DNA from: Trypanosoma brucei gambiense DAL972
Taxonomy: Eukaryota; Euglenozoa; Kinetoplastea; Trypanosomatida; Trypanosomatidae
Direction: 5' to 3'
Length of the DNA stretch: 64,000 nucleotides
NCBI RefSeq assembly: GCF_000210295.1
Contig: NC_026743.1
Coordinates: 806,001-870,000, forward strand
The first letter of the stretch is position 1. Each line of letters begins with the position of its first letter. The notes under the pieces are model-generated. The model searched no databases and had not been told where the DNA came from. It was given only the letters and a program-made list of their open reading frames with translations. A program made the position numbers and the translations under genes. Positions 9,849-19,412 of the stretch are shown piece by piece.

Positions 9849-11486
9849 ATGTGCCAAACCTTAACTACGGACGGTCTGTCAGGTGAGGTGAGACCCGCTT
9901 TCACTGAAGAGGAACAAAATCCCAACAGATGCAGCGATGACTCCGGTGATGGCGTCAATTCAATGGAAACTCGAATGAAGGGAGATCCATGGCGTTTTGC
10001 TGTTGCTGCTATATTTTGCCTGTTGTCCATTTCAAATGCCATGCAGTGGATTGCATTTGCTTCCATATTCGATGAAACACGTACCTATTTCAATATGACT
10101 GCCGTGCAAGTGAACTACCTTGCAACAACATACGTCATCGCTTACGTTGTTGCTGTGTTCCTCAGTTGTAAGTTGTTTGAGGTAACTGGACTAAAAGCGG
10201 GAATCCTTATTGCGGCGACAGCCAATGCTATTGGTGCAAGTATTAAACTTGTTGCAGTGTATGCATGGCCACATATGATTCTTTTGTTTCTCGCCCAGGC
10301 CTTTAACTCTGTAACAGAAATTCTCACGATTGCAACCCCGCCACTCATTGCTAATCGATGGTTTCCCGTGGAGGAACGTGTGGCCGCCAACGCTGTAATG
10401 ACCATTTGTCTCAATGTAGGTTGTGGTTTGGGTGCATTAATTCCCGTTTTCTTCGTTAGTCCTGAGAAACAGGAACAGCGCCACTTTGCTGCTCTCTTTT
10501 GGTTTCAATTTGGTCTATGTGCCGGCACGTTTGCACTTACCTTTATTATTCCCCAGCTCCCACGGCAATCACCAAGCTACGCTGCTGACAGACAACAGAA
10601 AATGGAGGCGAAACGTTTGAGAACCTTACGTGAACGCCAGAACCGTCAAAGTGGTGCCGGAGCTCCCGCTGAAACGCAACCACCACTTGAAGTAGTAGAG
10701 GATGATAGACTAAATATGTATGACGATGATGATATCGAGTCTGTCGCAGAACCCATCAATGTCTTTTCCACGCTGGGGGACACTTTCCGAGCGATGAGAA
10801 CTAATTCCTCCTTTGTTTTTCTCTCAATTGCAAGCGCCGCAGAACTCGGTCTCATTTGGTCCGTGGCGACGGTGCTTCCGCAGTGCCTTGTGCCATTTGG
10901 TGTAACTGGATCCGAATCGGGGTGGATAAGTTTCCTGAATCTTGTACTTGGCAGTGTTATAGCCCCAATTGTCATGCATTACTTTGGCCAAAATTGGAGG
11001 CACAAGCAGTCACTGCTTGTTATCTCTATCATACTTGTTGTAAATGTTTGCGCTTTGTGCCTTTGCTACTATTTTGGTCCTTCTGGCGACGACCACCGTA
11101 TTTACTATGTCGTAGTTGTATTCCTTCTTTGGGGCGGAGTAGCCGGACTTTGCCAAAACTTCATGTTGCCCATCATGTTTGATTTCGTTGTTGAGTTAAC
11201 TTTCCCTATGAGGGAGTCCACAAGCGCACCAGTACTGACGTGGGCGGCATGTTTGTCTAATTTGGTGTTGACCGTAGTTTTTGGTGAAGTGCTTGGGGAG
11301 AATCCTACGCGAACTGATTCAACAAAGGTGCTTCTGGGAACCGTCATTGTGTGTATTATCGGATGCGTTGCGCTCGTGTTGGTTCGCCCTCTCAAGAGGA
11401 GGGAGGAATTTGAACATCGTATGGAAGAGTTGGATCGTGCGGCATTGCAACTTCCGCAAGATGCCTCCCACGAGAGAGTCAGATGA
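9849..11486 (+). CDS. FLVCR-like major facilitator superfamily transporter
   Basis: 545 residues with 12 predicted membrane helices. The first helices match FLVCR1/2 closely in pattern: SNAMQWIAFASIFDE against the family's SNAFQWIQYGSI, then VNYLATTYVIAYV, the helix with NAIGASIKL, and PPLIANRWFPVEER, which corresponds to the family's 'RIASVWFGANE'. A charged cytosolic loop (about residues 238-315) separates the two six-helix halves, as usual for the superfamily. Animal FLVCR proteins carry choline, ethanolamine or haem, and a Leishmania FLVCR has been linked to haem; trypanosomes cannot make haem, so either substrate is plausible. The open frame reaches back to a GTG at 9834; the first ATG is at 9849. 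Confidence 0.88.
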   Translation: MCQTLTTDGLSGEVRPAFTEEEQNPNRCSDDSGDGVNSMETRMKGDPWRFAVAAIFCLLSISNAMQWIAFASIFDETRTYFNMTAVQVNYLATTYVIAYVVAVFLSCKLFEVTGLKAGILIAATANAIGASIKLVAVYAWPHMILLFLAQAFNSVTEILTIATPPLIANRWFPVEERVAANAVMTICLNVGCGLGALIPVFFVSPEKQEQRHFAALFWFQFGLCAGTFALTFIIPQLPRQSPSYAADRQQKMEAKRLRTLRERQNRQSGAGAPAETQPPLEVVEDDRLNMYDDDDIESVAEPINVFSTLGDTFRAMRTNSSFVFLSIASAAELGLIWSVATVLPQCLVPFGVTGSESGWISFLNLVLGSVIAPIVMHYFGQNWRHKQSLLVISIILVVNVCALCLCYYFGPSGDDHRIYYVVVVFLLWGGVAGLCQNFMLPIMFDFVVELTFPMRESTSAPVLTWAACLSNLVLTVVFGEVLGENPTRTDSTKVLLGTVIVCIIGCVALVLVRPLKRREEFEHRMEELDRAALQLPQDASHERVR

Positions 11487-13835
11487 GACTCGCTGATGTT
11501 GTGTTTAGTGAGGTGCTCCATACATCAAATAAATGAATATTTATTAATTTATTATTGTTTATTTACGCGTTATATAAACCGAAGTGTTTGTTTTTGTATT
11601 TGTTTAAAACCGTTTGCTTATAGGGAGCAAATGGAGCATGATGGAAGAAAAAAATAAATAAGGACACATAGTGAGACTGGTTGTGCTGTAATTGTGCGGT
11701 TGTGTGTTTTCTGTCACATCTGAAGAAAAGATAGAATTCTTCTATTTTTATTTTTTCTACCGAAAGGGCGTAGTTTCCAAACAACGGCGGCGGCCTTTTG
11801 CAGTTGTGGAAGAAGGTGGGAAGGGAGTGGGAGGGGGACGAGGTGTGTTACTGCTTTTAGTGAGAAAATATATGAGCACCGCATATATATTCTACCTTAC
11901 TTTTTTTTCTATTCTTTTCTTGTTGCCACTCGCTCGTGGACTGTTGTCTAAACATACAGACAAATGTATATAATATATATACTTATATATTTATTAATTT
12001 ATTTATAATTGTGTCTGTATTTATATGTATGTTTGGTAACTGATCATGTGAAAGGAGGAAAAGGAAGATACGGCGGTGGAAGAGGAGAACGAAATAATAG
12101 AACGAAAATAAATGAAAAAGGAAAGGAAAAATGGACATGAAGTGAGGTGAGAGGCAAATCACATTAAATCGAACACGAAATTTAGTAGAGTTCGTCATTG
12201 TTTGTGTTAGGGTGCTTGGAGGGAGAAAAGAAAGGTTTTTTTTTTGTAGTGGTAGGAATGTTATAAACAGCCAAAATACATTGTGCCTTGCGTTCTCAGT
12301 TCTCAAGGGATTAGCACATTTACCTTTTTTTTCTTCGTTTTATTTTGTTATTTCATGTGTGAGCACTTGTTCTCTCTTTTTTTTTTCCCGCTTTTTTTTC
12401 CTGGTTCCTTAACTAACTCTCGTCGGCAATTCAGCCCTCGGTACCAGAGTATTTTTTTAATTTTTAGATAGGTTACTAACCCTTAATTACCCTCCTTAGT
12501 GAATTTCTACTTTTGTTTGCTTTTTTTTTAAATATTATCTTTCATTTTTTTTTTACAATGCGGCGGGCGATGATACAAAAAAAAAGAATTTCTCTCCCAT
12601 GCTTCTTTTACTGTTTCATGTGTCAACGCTGTGATACGTTATTATTGTTATCCGTTTATGCTCACATTTAAGCAGACGTGTGAAGGAAAGCAAAGAGGAA
12701 AAAGAAGTTTGGTAAAATGTTTGTTGAACGCATGCTACTGTATAACTTTATTTCGCATATCTGCATTTATTAACTCGTTGTTTCTTAGATTATATATTTG
12801 GTTTCCTTTTTTTTGTTTTTTTCTTTTATTAAAGGGTAAAGTTGTTGTTTGCCGTTGTTTAGAATCAACATTCTCCCCCTCCTCCCCTCAATACTTGAAG
12901 ATGTAGTCACTCTTCTTCCTTTCCTTTCATGGATTCGTGACAAAAAGAATTACCTCATGGAGGTATAAAAATGCGAAATGTTCCGTTTCACTCATTTCAC
13001 TTCTCTGGGAAATTTTGTGTGGCTGCAGAGATTCCTGTTGTTGCGGATGCGGGTATATATATATAAATATATTTATATTCCTTCTGATTTATTAGCAAAT
13101 TGATGCAAGAGCATCGTGGCTTGTAAGGCATGACTGTTAAGATTTCCTTTCGTTTCCTAAAGTGAAAATGATGAATATATGCGTTATTCCAGCACTGAAG
13201 CATAGACATGAGCAGGTGCCACATGTGTGGACTGTGCTTCAACATATTGTTTGCGTTTGAATGTCGATTGGAGGTTTCGTTATTTGATTTAAACCTCTGT
13301 AAATTCTATAGGGTCTTCACTTTAGCTCGGGCAGAACGCAGTGAAAGTGAGGGATCTGTGGAACGAGGCAGCCGGCACTGTGTTGTTGGTGGTTTCGGTT
13401 CCTGAAACTTTGTGTGTTTTAAAAAAGGAAATCACACACATAATCGTCACTATGAGCAATACATAGTGTGGCAGGTGTGTGGTTATTTATTGATTTATTT
13501 CGAATCTTCAGTATATGCAAGTTTTTTGGTACTTAAACGTCGCTACAACTGAAGTAGAGGTTCCTTCGTTTCCCTAATATTAGCTGTGTGGAAGATGAGT
13601 TACTCCATATGTGGTGTTACTTGAGGATTGTTCGGTTAATGAATCCATTTATATTCGAGAAAAGAAGTGATTTTTTTTCTTTGCTTCGATGTCTGATCTG
13701 CTGCGCTGGAAACTAAGGTAGTGTGGTTGTTGGCGTACTTCTCACATATACCTCCCCCTTTTCACATTGTTTGTTGTTGTCAATTATCCATATCAAAAGT
13801 TAAAGCGCAGGTAATAATTACATTAATAAAATCTC
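11487..13835 (+). other. Long AT-rich spacer (probable long 3' UTR)
   Basis: 2.35 kb without a supported gene. It includes a purine-rich block (about 12050-12240), poly-T runs, UUAUUUAUU-like elements (11535-11570, 11980-12005, 13480-13500), and a small perfect inverted repeat at 13448-13468. It ends in a CT-rich tract (about 13738-13765) before the next gene. Confidence 0.6.
13448..13468. repeat. Inverted repeat, 7-bp arms, 7-nt loop
   Basis: CACTATG and its exact reverse complement CATAGTG separated by AGCAATA. A small but perfect hairpin in the 3' spacer of the FLVCR-like gene. Confidence 0.7.
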
Positions 13836-15887
13836 ATGCCGCGGTTGTTGTTACCGTGTGGTGTTGAGCTCATCAACAGCAGCACCTCACAACCTCATGA
13901 TATGTTGGTGAATGAGGAACAGAGAGGACTTGAGGAGCGATCGGTACTGAATGCCGAAATGGACTTTTTCACCGACGAGTATCTCTCTGCTCACGCAGGT
14001 GCCACCCGCCCTCATACCACCACTAGCGGGAACACAAGGGAGACATGCAATGGAGAGCAGGGATCGTGTGTTTCACAGGAAAGGACTACAGAGGGTTCAA
14101 TCGCAGCGATCGATTGCGATGTTTCACTGCAACTCATTCAATCGGGCCGGGGCAGTGGCCACAGTGTTGTATACACTGTTCGTGTACCTGCGGCGGTCTC
14201 ATTCTCATCCCCATCGACAGAATCGGAATTGGCTGCTAACGGCTCTGCTACCTCTCTGCGCCTGCAACAAATTGTCAATTCAGAGTGGCGGAACAGGAAA
14301 GAGGAAATGACCAACATGGGTGGCGCATGGGAGGGAAGGGAATCCACTCCAACCGCAGCCACCTGTTGTTGCGATGCATTTGATTGCGAAGAAGCTGCTG
14401 CTGGTCCCAACTACCCCGCTGACCGTTTTCGTGGCCGCAGGTTGGCGACGTCCAAAGCAACACCTTATGGAACGGGAGCCGATCCTTCTGCTACTCATTT
14501 CGGAGAAACTTTCCGTAACGCTGCCTTCAGTATATCAGAGACTGGGATCAACCCTGTCTCACATCTGCCGCCCGTATGTGCGGTGCGGTTACCACCCGAT
14601 TTTGTGTTCGGGTTACGACTTCCACCAGATACGGAAAGGCGACTTGTTGAGCTGTACAATGGCGGATCAGTAACTCTGAGAGAGGTGAAAACACCAAAAA
14701 TTCCCAAGTGGCTCACCGCTTTTCTCTACACCTCGGGGGTGCGTTGCCAACTTTCCACACCACTTCCTTCGACTCCGGAGACGAGGCTGGTCGGAGGGTT
14801 GATGAACAAGCTTTCCGCAGTTTCCGTGTTGGAAGGGTTTTGCATCGCCGCTCTCCATGTTGTTTCTCATATGGGTGAGTTACGGTTGCATAACGGGGGC
14901 CAGAAACTTCACGTGAGTGAAACGGCAGTGGTGGATGATGCACAGCGTTGGTTGCTGGATGAAGGTGGCATCTTTGCTCACACACAGGAGGAACAAATAA
15001 GGCTCTGGCTGCATCGTTATGTCCCGCAAGAGGCATACACAAATGGCAGGGATGGAGATGTTGCGCAAAGAGACGCAGATTCAACTTCCGTGTATCCATC
15101 AGCTGTGGCCGTTGTGTACTACATCGCCATTGAACTAGCACGGGGACTGTTCCCCTGCATTCTTTCAGGGTTGGAAGCTACAATTCTTACTGCATTGCAG
15201 CCACTTCTCAGCGCACAGACTCTGATCCCAGAGGTTTCCGGATGCAGATCATCGCGTTTACCGCGGCCAGCGAGCCACAACCGTGCGATTTCGCTGCTGA
15301 CACAGAGCCCTATGTCTTGGTGGTGGTGGTGGCGGCAACGTGACTCCCACAGTGATGCTGTAGAGAGAGACTGTAATGGGAAAAACAAGGCTCTTTCCTC
15401 CTTCCCACTCCGCTGTCCGAATGCAGTCGCCACTGCAAGGGGATATGGCGCGGTCCGAGTTTTAAAGTTTTTTTCATTCTTCTGCGTAGAGCAAATCACG
15501 GGTGAGACACGGCACGTTGAAGAAGCGAGAGAGTTTTTCGAGGTGGCACAGTTCCTTGCTTCGTCCTCAGCACTTTTCAGTGAACTCCTATTGGATCGTG
15601 AGGTAATGAGCGTCCTGGAGCGAACTACAACAGAAGTTGGTAAACTCACTCGTAAAGAAACAGAAGATTGCGGTCATGGTCGAGCCAATGCTGAGCCTTC
15701 ACAAGTAACGCGGATCCTGATGCGTTGCTTCGTTGTGCTTATCTGTTGGATGGCGTTTCGGCCCTCAGGGTACTCTCGTTCACTTGCGCGAACGTACTTT
15801 GCATATATTCTGCGCCCCGCCTCCTGCTTGTGTGAGCTGTCGATGAATAGGGGAATGATATCCGGTGCGGCTAAGAAGGATGGGTAA
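13836..15887 (+). pseudogene. Hypothetical protein, possible peroxin 16-like; 5' part of a frameshifted gene
   Basis: The frame codes for 683 residues and stops at TAA 15885-15887, while coding continues in the -1 frame (next entry). The start ATG follows an AG at 13809-13810 with no ATG between. The N-terminal third is Ser/Thr/Gly-rich and unrecognised. From about residue 255 (VCAVRLPPDFVFGLRLPPDT) the protein becomes hydrophobic and helical. Near the end, SLARTYFAYILRPASCL resembles the 'EFLYIARPLLHLL' segment of Pex16, a peroxisomal membrane biogenesis protein; trypanosomes use it in glycosome formation. That match is short, so the family call is tentative. One missing base near 15875-15887, for example in the GGG just before the stop, would join the two frames into about 940 residues. 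This could be a real lesion or a sequence error. Confidence 0.6.
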
Positions 15888-16657
15888 ATTCGGCATTAGT
15901 GGCTTGCGTGCACGATTACTTTTCAAAAATATCTTCGCTGTTGCATGCGGTTCGTGGCTTTAGCCGCCCACAACGCCGTCGAAGGCAGCAAGCGGATTTT
16001 CCTTCCCGAAACCCGTGGAGACCTCTTGGGTGTACTGAAGAGGTCAGTGTTCTTGGTAACGGCGATTGTGGTTGTAATGATGACCAAACAACTGTTACTT
16101 CACGCAGTCATGCATCTGCAAGTTCCTTCCTCCCCACCCACTCTTCAAACGGCATTGCAACAAATCCCGCCCATCACCTGCTTACACGCGGTTTGTCTTG
16201 CGCTACTTCCGAGGATGAACTGATATTCTCGTCGCATTCGTTGCGACTTCTCCGCCACGCCATCCGCCATGCCCGTGGTGTTCTTCAGTCACTTAGAAGT
16301 GATGTGCTCGGAACCAGCGAATGCACGGCAGCTTTTGACGTGGTGACCGGTTCAAAGCGGTTCCGCGAGAGTTCGGGTGCCAGTACCTTAGAAGGGGCAT
16401 ATGACCAATGTGCACCGCAGTGTGAGATGAAATGCGCATGTGCCAAAACACCACAACTACATCATTTTTTGGGTGAATGCGAGGACCCTTCACTATATGT
16501 CGGAGGTGTCTTATGGAGCGTTTCAAGTGAAGATGAGGAGGATAGTGCCGGTATATTTACCACCTCCACCACAACCAACCCAACAACACCAACCACCGCG
16601 AGTAATAGTGGCACCGGCAGCGCGATTGAAGCCACATCGTGGCATTTTGTTGAATAG
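15875..16657 (+). pseudogene. 3' part of the frameshifted gene
   Basis: A 260-codon frame opens right after TAA at 15872-15874 and runs to 16657. It has no ATG until close to its end, so it cannot be an independent gene with a normal start. Its phase is what a single-base deletion in the upstream gene would give. It begins WVNSALVACVHDYFSKISSLL and contains SLRLLRHAIRHARGVLQSLRSD, which could match the basic helical segment 'RRELRRRTILLLYYLLRSP' of Pex16. The C-terminus has a Thr-rich stretch (TTSTTTNPTTPTTAS). Codon use and GC content match the upstream part. Confidence 0.6.
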
Positions 16658-17077
16658 TGTGGTTGGATTGTTGTTATCATTCACTTATTTTAAAGGGGGA
16701 AATATGCTCAAAACTAATCTCATTAATACTACCACCACTGCCTCCCTGCGGCTATGGCGTTTTAAGTGCATTGGGGGGTGGTACATAGACAAAACGTTTT
16801 CTCGTCGTTGTAGTTCGAAAATCTTCCCCCTTCTTATTTTATTTTCCCTTATCGCGCTTATCACTTCGTTCTTAACAGCGCTGATTACTTTCTCTAGCGG
16901 GTGTTGTGAAACTGCATGGAAGACTTTTCTTCTTTCTTTTTCTCCATACGATTATTTCTATCATTAAATATTTCGTTCTTTCTCGTAGTTATTTATACTG
17001 TGTTTATCTTCCCTCGTTTTCTAAAAACAAAAATGCCTTCTCTGTGTTTAAGTTATTTTTTCTCTTTAAAAAAATAA

Positions 17078-17095
17078 ATTATTATTATTATTATT
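17078..17095 (+). repeat. (ATT)6 repeat, UAU repeat in RNA
   Basis: Six perfect ATT units on the transcribed strand, giving UAUUAUUAU in the mRNA. That is the type of sequence bound by the trypanosome RNA-binding protein ZC3H11. Confidence 0.75.
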
Positions 17096-18017
17096 TGTTG
17101 GTTACCGTGTATTCAGCCGTAGAGGCACTTTAGTTCCCGCGTTTGAGAGTGAAACCAGAATATTTGTTTAATCTTCACATGCGTAACAAACAGAAACCCC
17201 TCGTTACGAGAAGGGATATGAATGCTCCATGCGAGAAGAGTAAGCACAAGATTTTATCCCCTGCCACTTTTTTTTCTTTTTACACTCCAGTTTCACAGAG
17301 TCATAGCACCTACTCCCGGAAGCGCCTCACGTGTTCTGATATGGGAGTCACTTTTTCATTTTCATTTCATTTCATTTTTAATTGCTCTCTCTTTTATATG
17401 TGATCCCTCTGTTTCATTAATTTCAAAATCGTTATATTAGCCTTTAAAAACTTTCAGTGTGATCTTTCCGTTGTTATTTTACCATCCCTTATTCTTCCCA
17501 CTTTTTTTTGCTTTTTGATCATATGATCAATTTTTTAAAACAATATATTATTTCGATTCTTTACTTTATTGATTACTTTTGTTTCTTTTATTGTTTTCTT
17601 TACTGTTTGTTTGTTTTTTCAGTTGATGAGATTGTGATTTTGACAGGTTTTGTTTTTTGTTTTGTTCCTCTCCTCCACACCAACGAAAACAGAATGGAAT
17701 AAATATTCAGCAAGGTGAGGAAAGGGAGAGAATGAGAGATGAGGTGAGGTGAAACGATGTGACATTGCCACTCTGCAGGAAAGATGGTAAAATAACCCAT
17801 TTCTTGTAATATTATGGCGTTGCGCCTTTCACATTCGTCACAGCGAAGCCGATACATTTCTTCTTCCGCTTTCCACATACGTCAATTTCCTCTTTTTTTT
17901 TTTTACCATATATTGATTAATTTTAACTACCGAGACAATTGTCGTTTGTGTCAATTCACTTTCTATTACGTTCTTTTCTCTTGCGCCTCAACCTCATATT
18001 TTCAAAACCTAATGAAA

Positions 18018-18019
18018 AG
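18018..18019 (+). promoter_or_regulatory. Predicted spliced-leader acceptor (P1 copy 1)
   Basis: First AG after the pyrimidine tract at about 17965-17990. It lies downstream of the in-frame ATG at 18012, so that ATG would be removed and the P1 start at 18039 becomes the first. Confidence 0.5.
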
Positions 18020-18038
18020 GTTCTACTGTAAAGGGAGG

Positions 18039-18383
18039 ATGGCACAATCGATAAACCCTGCAGACACGTTAGCGTGTACATACGCTTCTCTAATGCTGAG
18101 CGATGCTGGTCTCCCCATCACTGCTGAGAGCATTAACTCCGCCTGCAAGGCTGCTGGTTTGGAAGTACGTGACACACTGCCCATCCTTTTTGCTCGTTTC
18201 CTTGAGAAGAAACCGATCGAAAGCCTTTTAGCTGCCGCTGCAGCCGTTGCTCCTCAAGAAGGAGCTCTTCCTGCTGCTCCGGCCGCTGCTGCCGCTGGTG
18301 GCGCTGCTCCTGCTGCTGCTGACGACAAGAAGAAGGAGGAAGAAGAGGATGATGACGATATGGGCTTCGGTTTATTTGATTGA
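18039..18383 (+). CDS. RPP1: 60S acidic ribosomal protein P1, copy 1
   Basis: 114 residues, the usual length for P1. An N-terminal helical dimerisation domain (about 1-65, MAQSINPADTLACTYASLML onward) leads into an Ala/Pro/Gly hinge (about 70-95), a charged KKKEEEEDDDD stretch, and the conserved C-terminal DDDMGFGLFD. P1 pairs with P2 and binds P0 to form the stalk of the large ribosomal subunit, which recruits elongation factors and stimulates their GTPase activity in the cytosol. The frame is open upstream and has another ATG at 18012, but the first suitable splice acceptor lies after it. The protein is identical to copy 2, and the coding sequences differ only at one silent site near the end (GGC here, GGA in copy 2). 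Confidence 0.97.
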   Translation: MAQSINPADTLACTYASLMLSDAGLPITAESINSACKAAGLEVRDTLPILFARFLEKKPIESLLAAAAAVAPQEGALPAAPAAAAAGGAAPAAADDKKKEEEEDDDDMGFGLFD

Positions 18384-18661
18384 GCACCCGTTTTGACGGC
18401 GTCGCTTTGAGCAACCTACGACGGACCAAAGTTGTTTGATTTCATTTTCTTATTTTGTATCCCCAGAAGGCGTTGTGCACTCTTTCTTGTTTTGAATAGC
18501 TTCTCCTTTGTTACTCGGTATCACGAGTCCACACACTTTTCCAACCACATACTAGAGGCTAGTCATCGCCGTAAACATTTGTGATGCACTTTGCTCCATC
18601 TCCTTTTTTCCTCGTTTGGTATTTGTATGCACATGAATATATAGCAGTCTTGCGCCCAAGG
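18384..18661 (+). other. Spacer between the two P1 genes
   Basis: 278 bp. About the first 17 bases match the sequence after copy 2, then the two diverge. A CT-rich tract (about 18588-18618) is followed by AGs at 18643-18644, 18646-18647 and 18659-18660. Confidence 0.7.
18659..18660 (+). promoter_or_regulatory. Possible spliced-leader acceptor (P1 copy 2)
   Basis: AG immediately before the GATGG start context. AGs at 18643-18644 and 18646-18647 are closer to the tract and equally possible. All exclude the ATG at 18633. Confidence 0.4.
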
Positions 18662-19006
18662 ATGGCACAATCGATAAACCCTGCAGACACGTTAGCGTGT
18701 ACATACGCTTCTCTAATGCTGAGCGATGCTGGTCTCCCCATCACTGCTGAGAGCATTAACTCCGCCTGCAAGGCTGCTGGTTTGGAAGTACGTGACACAC
18801 TGCCCATCCTTTTTGCTCGTTTCCTTGAGAAGAAACCGATCGAAAGCCTTTTAGCTGCCGCTGCAGCCGTTGCTCCTCAAGAAGGAGCTCTTCCTGCTGC
18901 TCCGGCCGCTGCTGCCGCTGGTGGCGCTGCTCCTGCTGCTGCTGACGACAAGAAGAAGGAGGAAGAAGAGGATGATGACGATATGGGATTCGGTTTATTT
19001 GATTGA
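18662..19006 (+). CDS. RPP1: 60S acidic ribosomal protein P1, copy 2
   Basis: 114 residues, identical to copy 1: helical N-terminal domain, Ala-rich hinge, acidic tail and terminal GFGLFD. The near-identity of the coding DNA, silent sites included, against unrelated flanks points to recent duplication or continuing gene conversion. Tandem copies are a common way for trypanosomes to raise the output of abundant proteins, since they lack gene-specific promoters. Confidence 0.97.
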   Translation: MAQSINPADTLACTYASLMLSDAGLPITAESINSACKAAGLEVRDTLPILFARFLEKKPIESLLAAAAAVAPQEGALPAAPAAAAAGGAAPAAADDKKKEEEEDDDDMGFGLFD

Positions 19007-19412
19007 GCACCCGTTTTTGGCGGCTTCGGTCGCCGTTGGTGTAGCTGGACACGTGGACGGCAACTTTTATTTCTTCCCTCCTTTTTCGCTTTCATCATTT
19101 TATTTACTGCACATTGTTTTTCGTCTTTGGGACCAATGTGGTCGCGAAACGCATGCCGTCCGTACGCACTGTCAGATACTCGCTGCTCTTGTTCAACCGC
19201 TTTTCATTCAATGAAATTGTTGGCACTATACCCAATTTGTAATAATGATAATAATTATAACGACTTCATGCTATAGATTCGAGGTGGATTAGTAGTTTCA
19301 TACCCTCTGTCATTTTTTGTCGTGTTGCCGGAAGGCGAGACAGGTAACTCCAATTAATACGATTGTTCCAACACAATCGGGGTGCCAAAGCATCCAGTTT
19401 CGCAGAGCCGCT
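19007..19412 (+). other. Intergenic spacer
   Basis: The first bases resemble the sequence after P1 copy 1. No gene seen. It ends with a CT-rich tract (about 19301-19320) and an AG at 19333-19334. No ATG lies between that AG and 19413. Confidence 0.55.

Larger units (their letters stand above)
16658..18038 (+). other. Intergenic spacer
   Basis: 1.4 kb, strongly T-rich, no supported gene. It contains (ATT)6 at 17078-17095 and a pyrimidine tract (about 17965-17990) before the first P1 gene. Confidence 0.6.

Noticed and set aside
15868..15890. Programmed -1 frameshift
   Set aside because: No X-XXY-YYZ slippery heptamer is present near the overlap. A one-base indel explains it more simply, though this is not proven.
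15885..15900. GTAAAT...TTAG as a short intron joining the two frames at 13.8-16.7 kb
   Set aside because: Only about 16 bases long, far too short for an intron, and cis-introns are very rare in trypanosomes.
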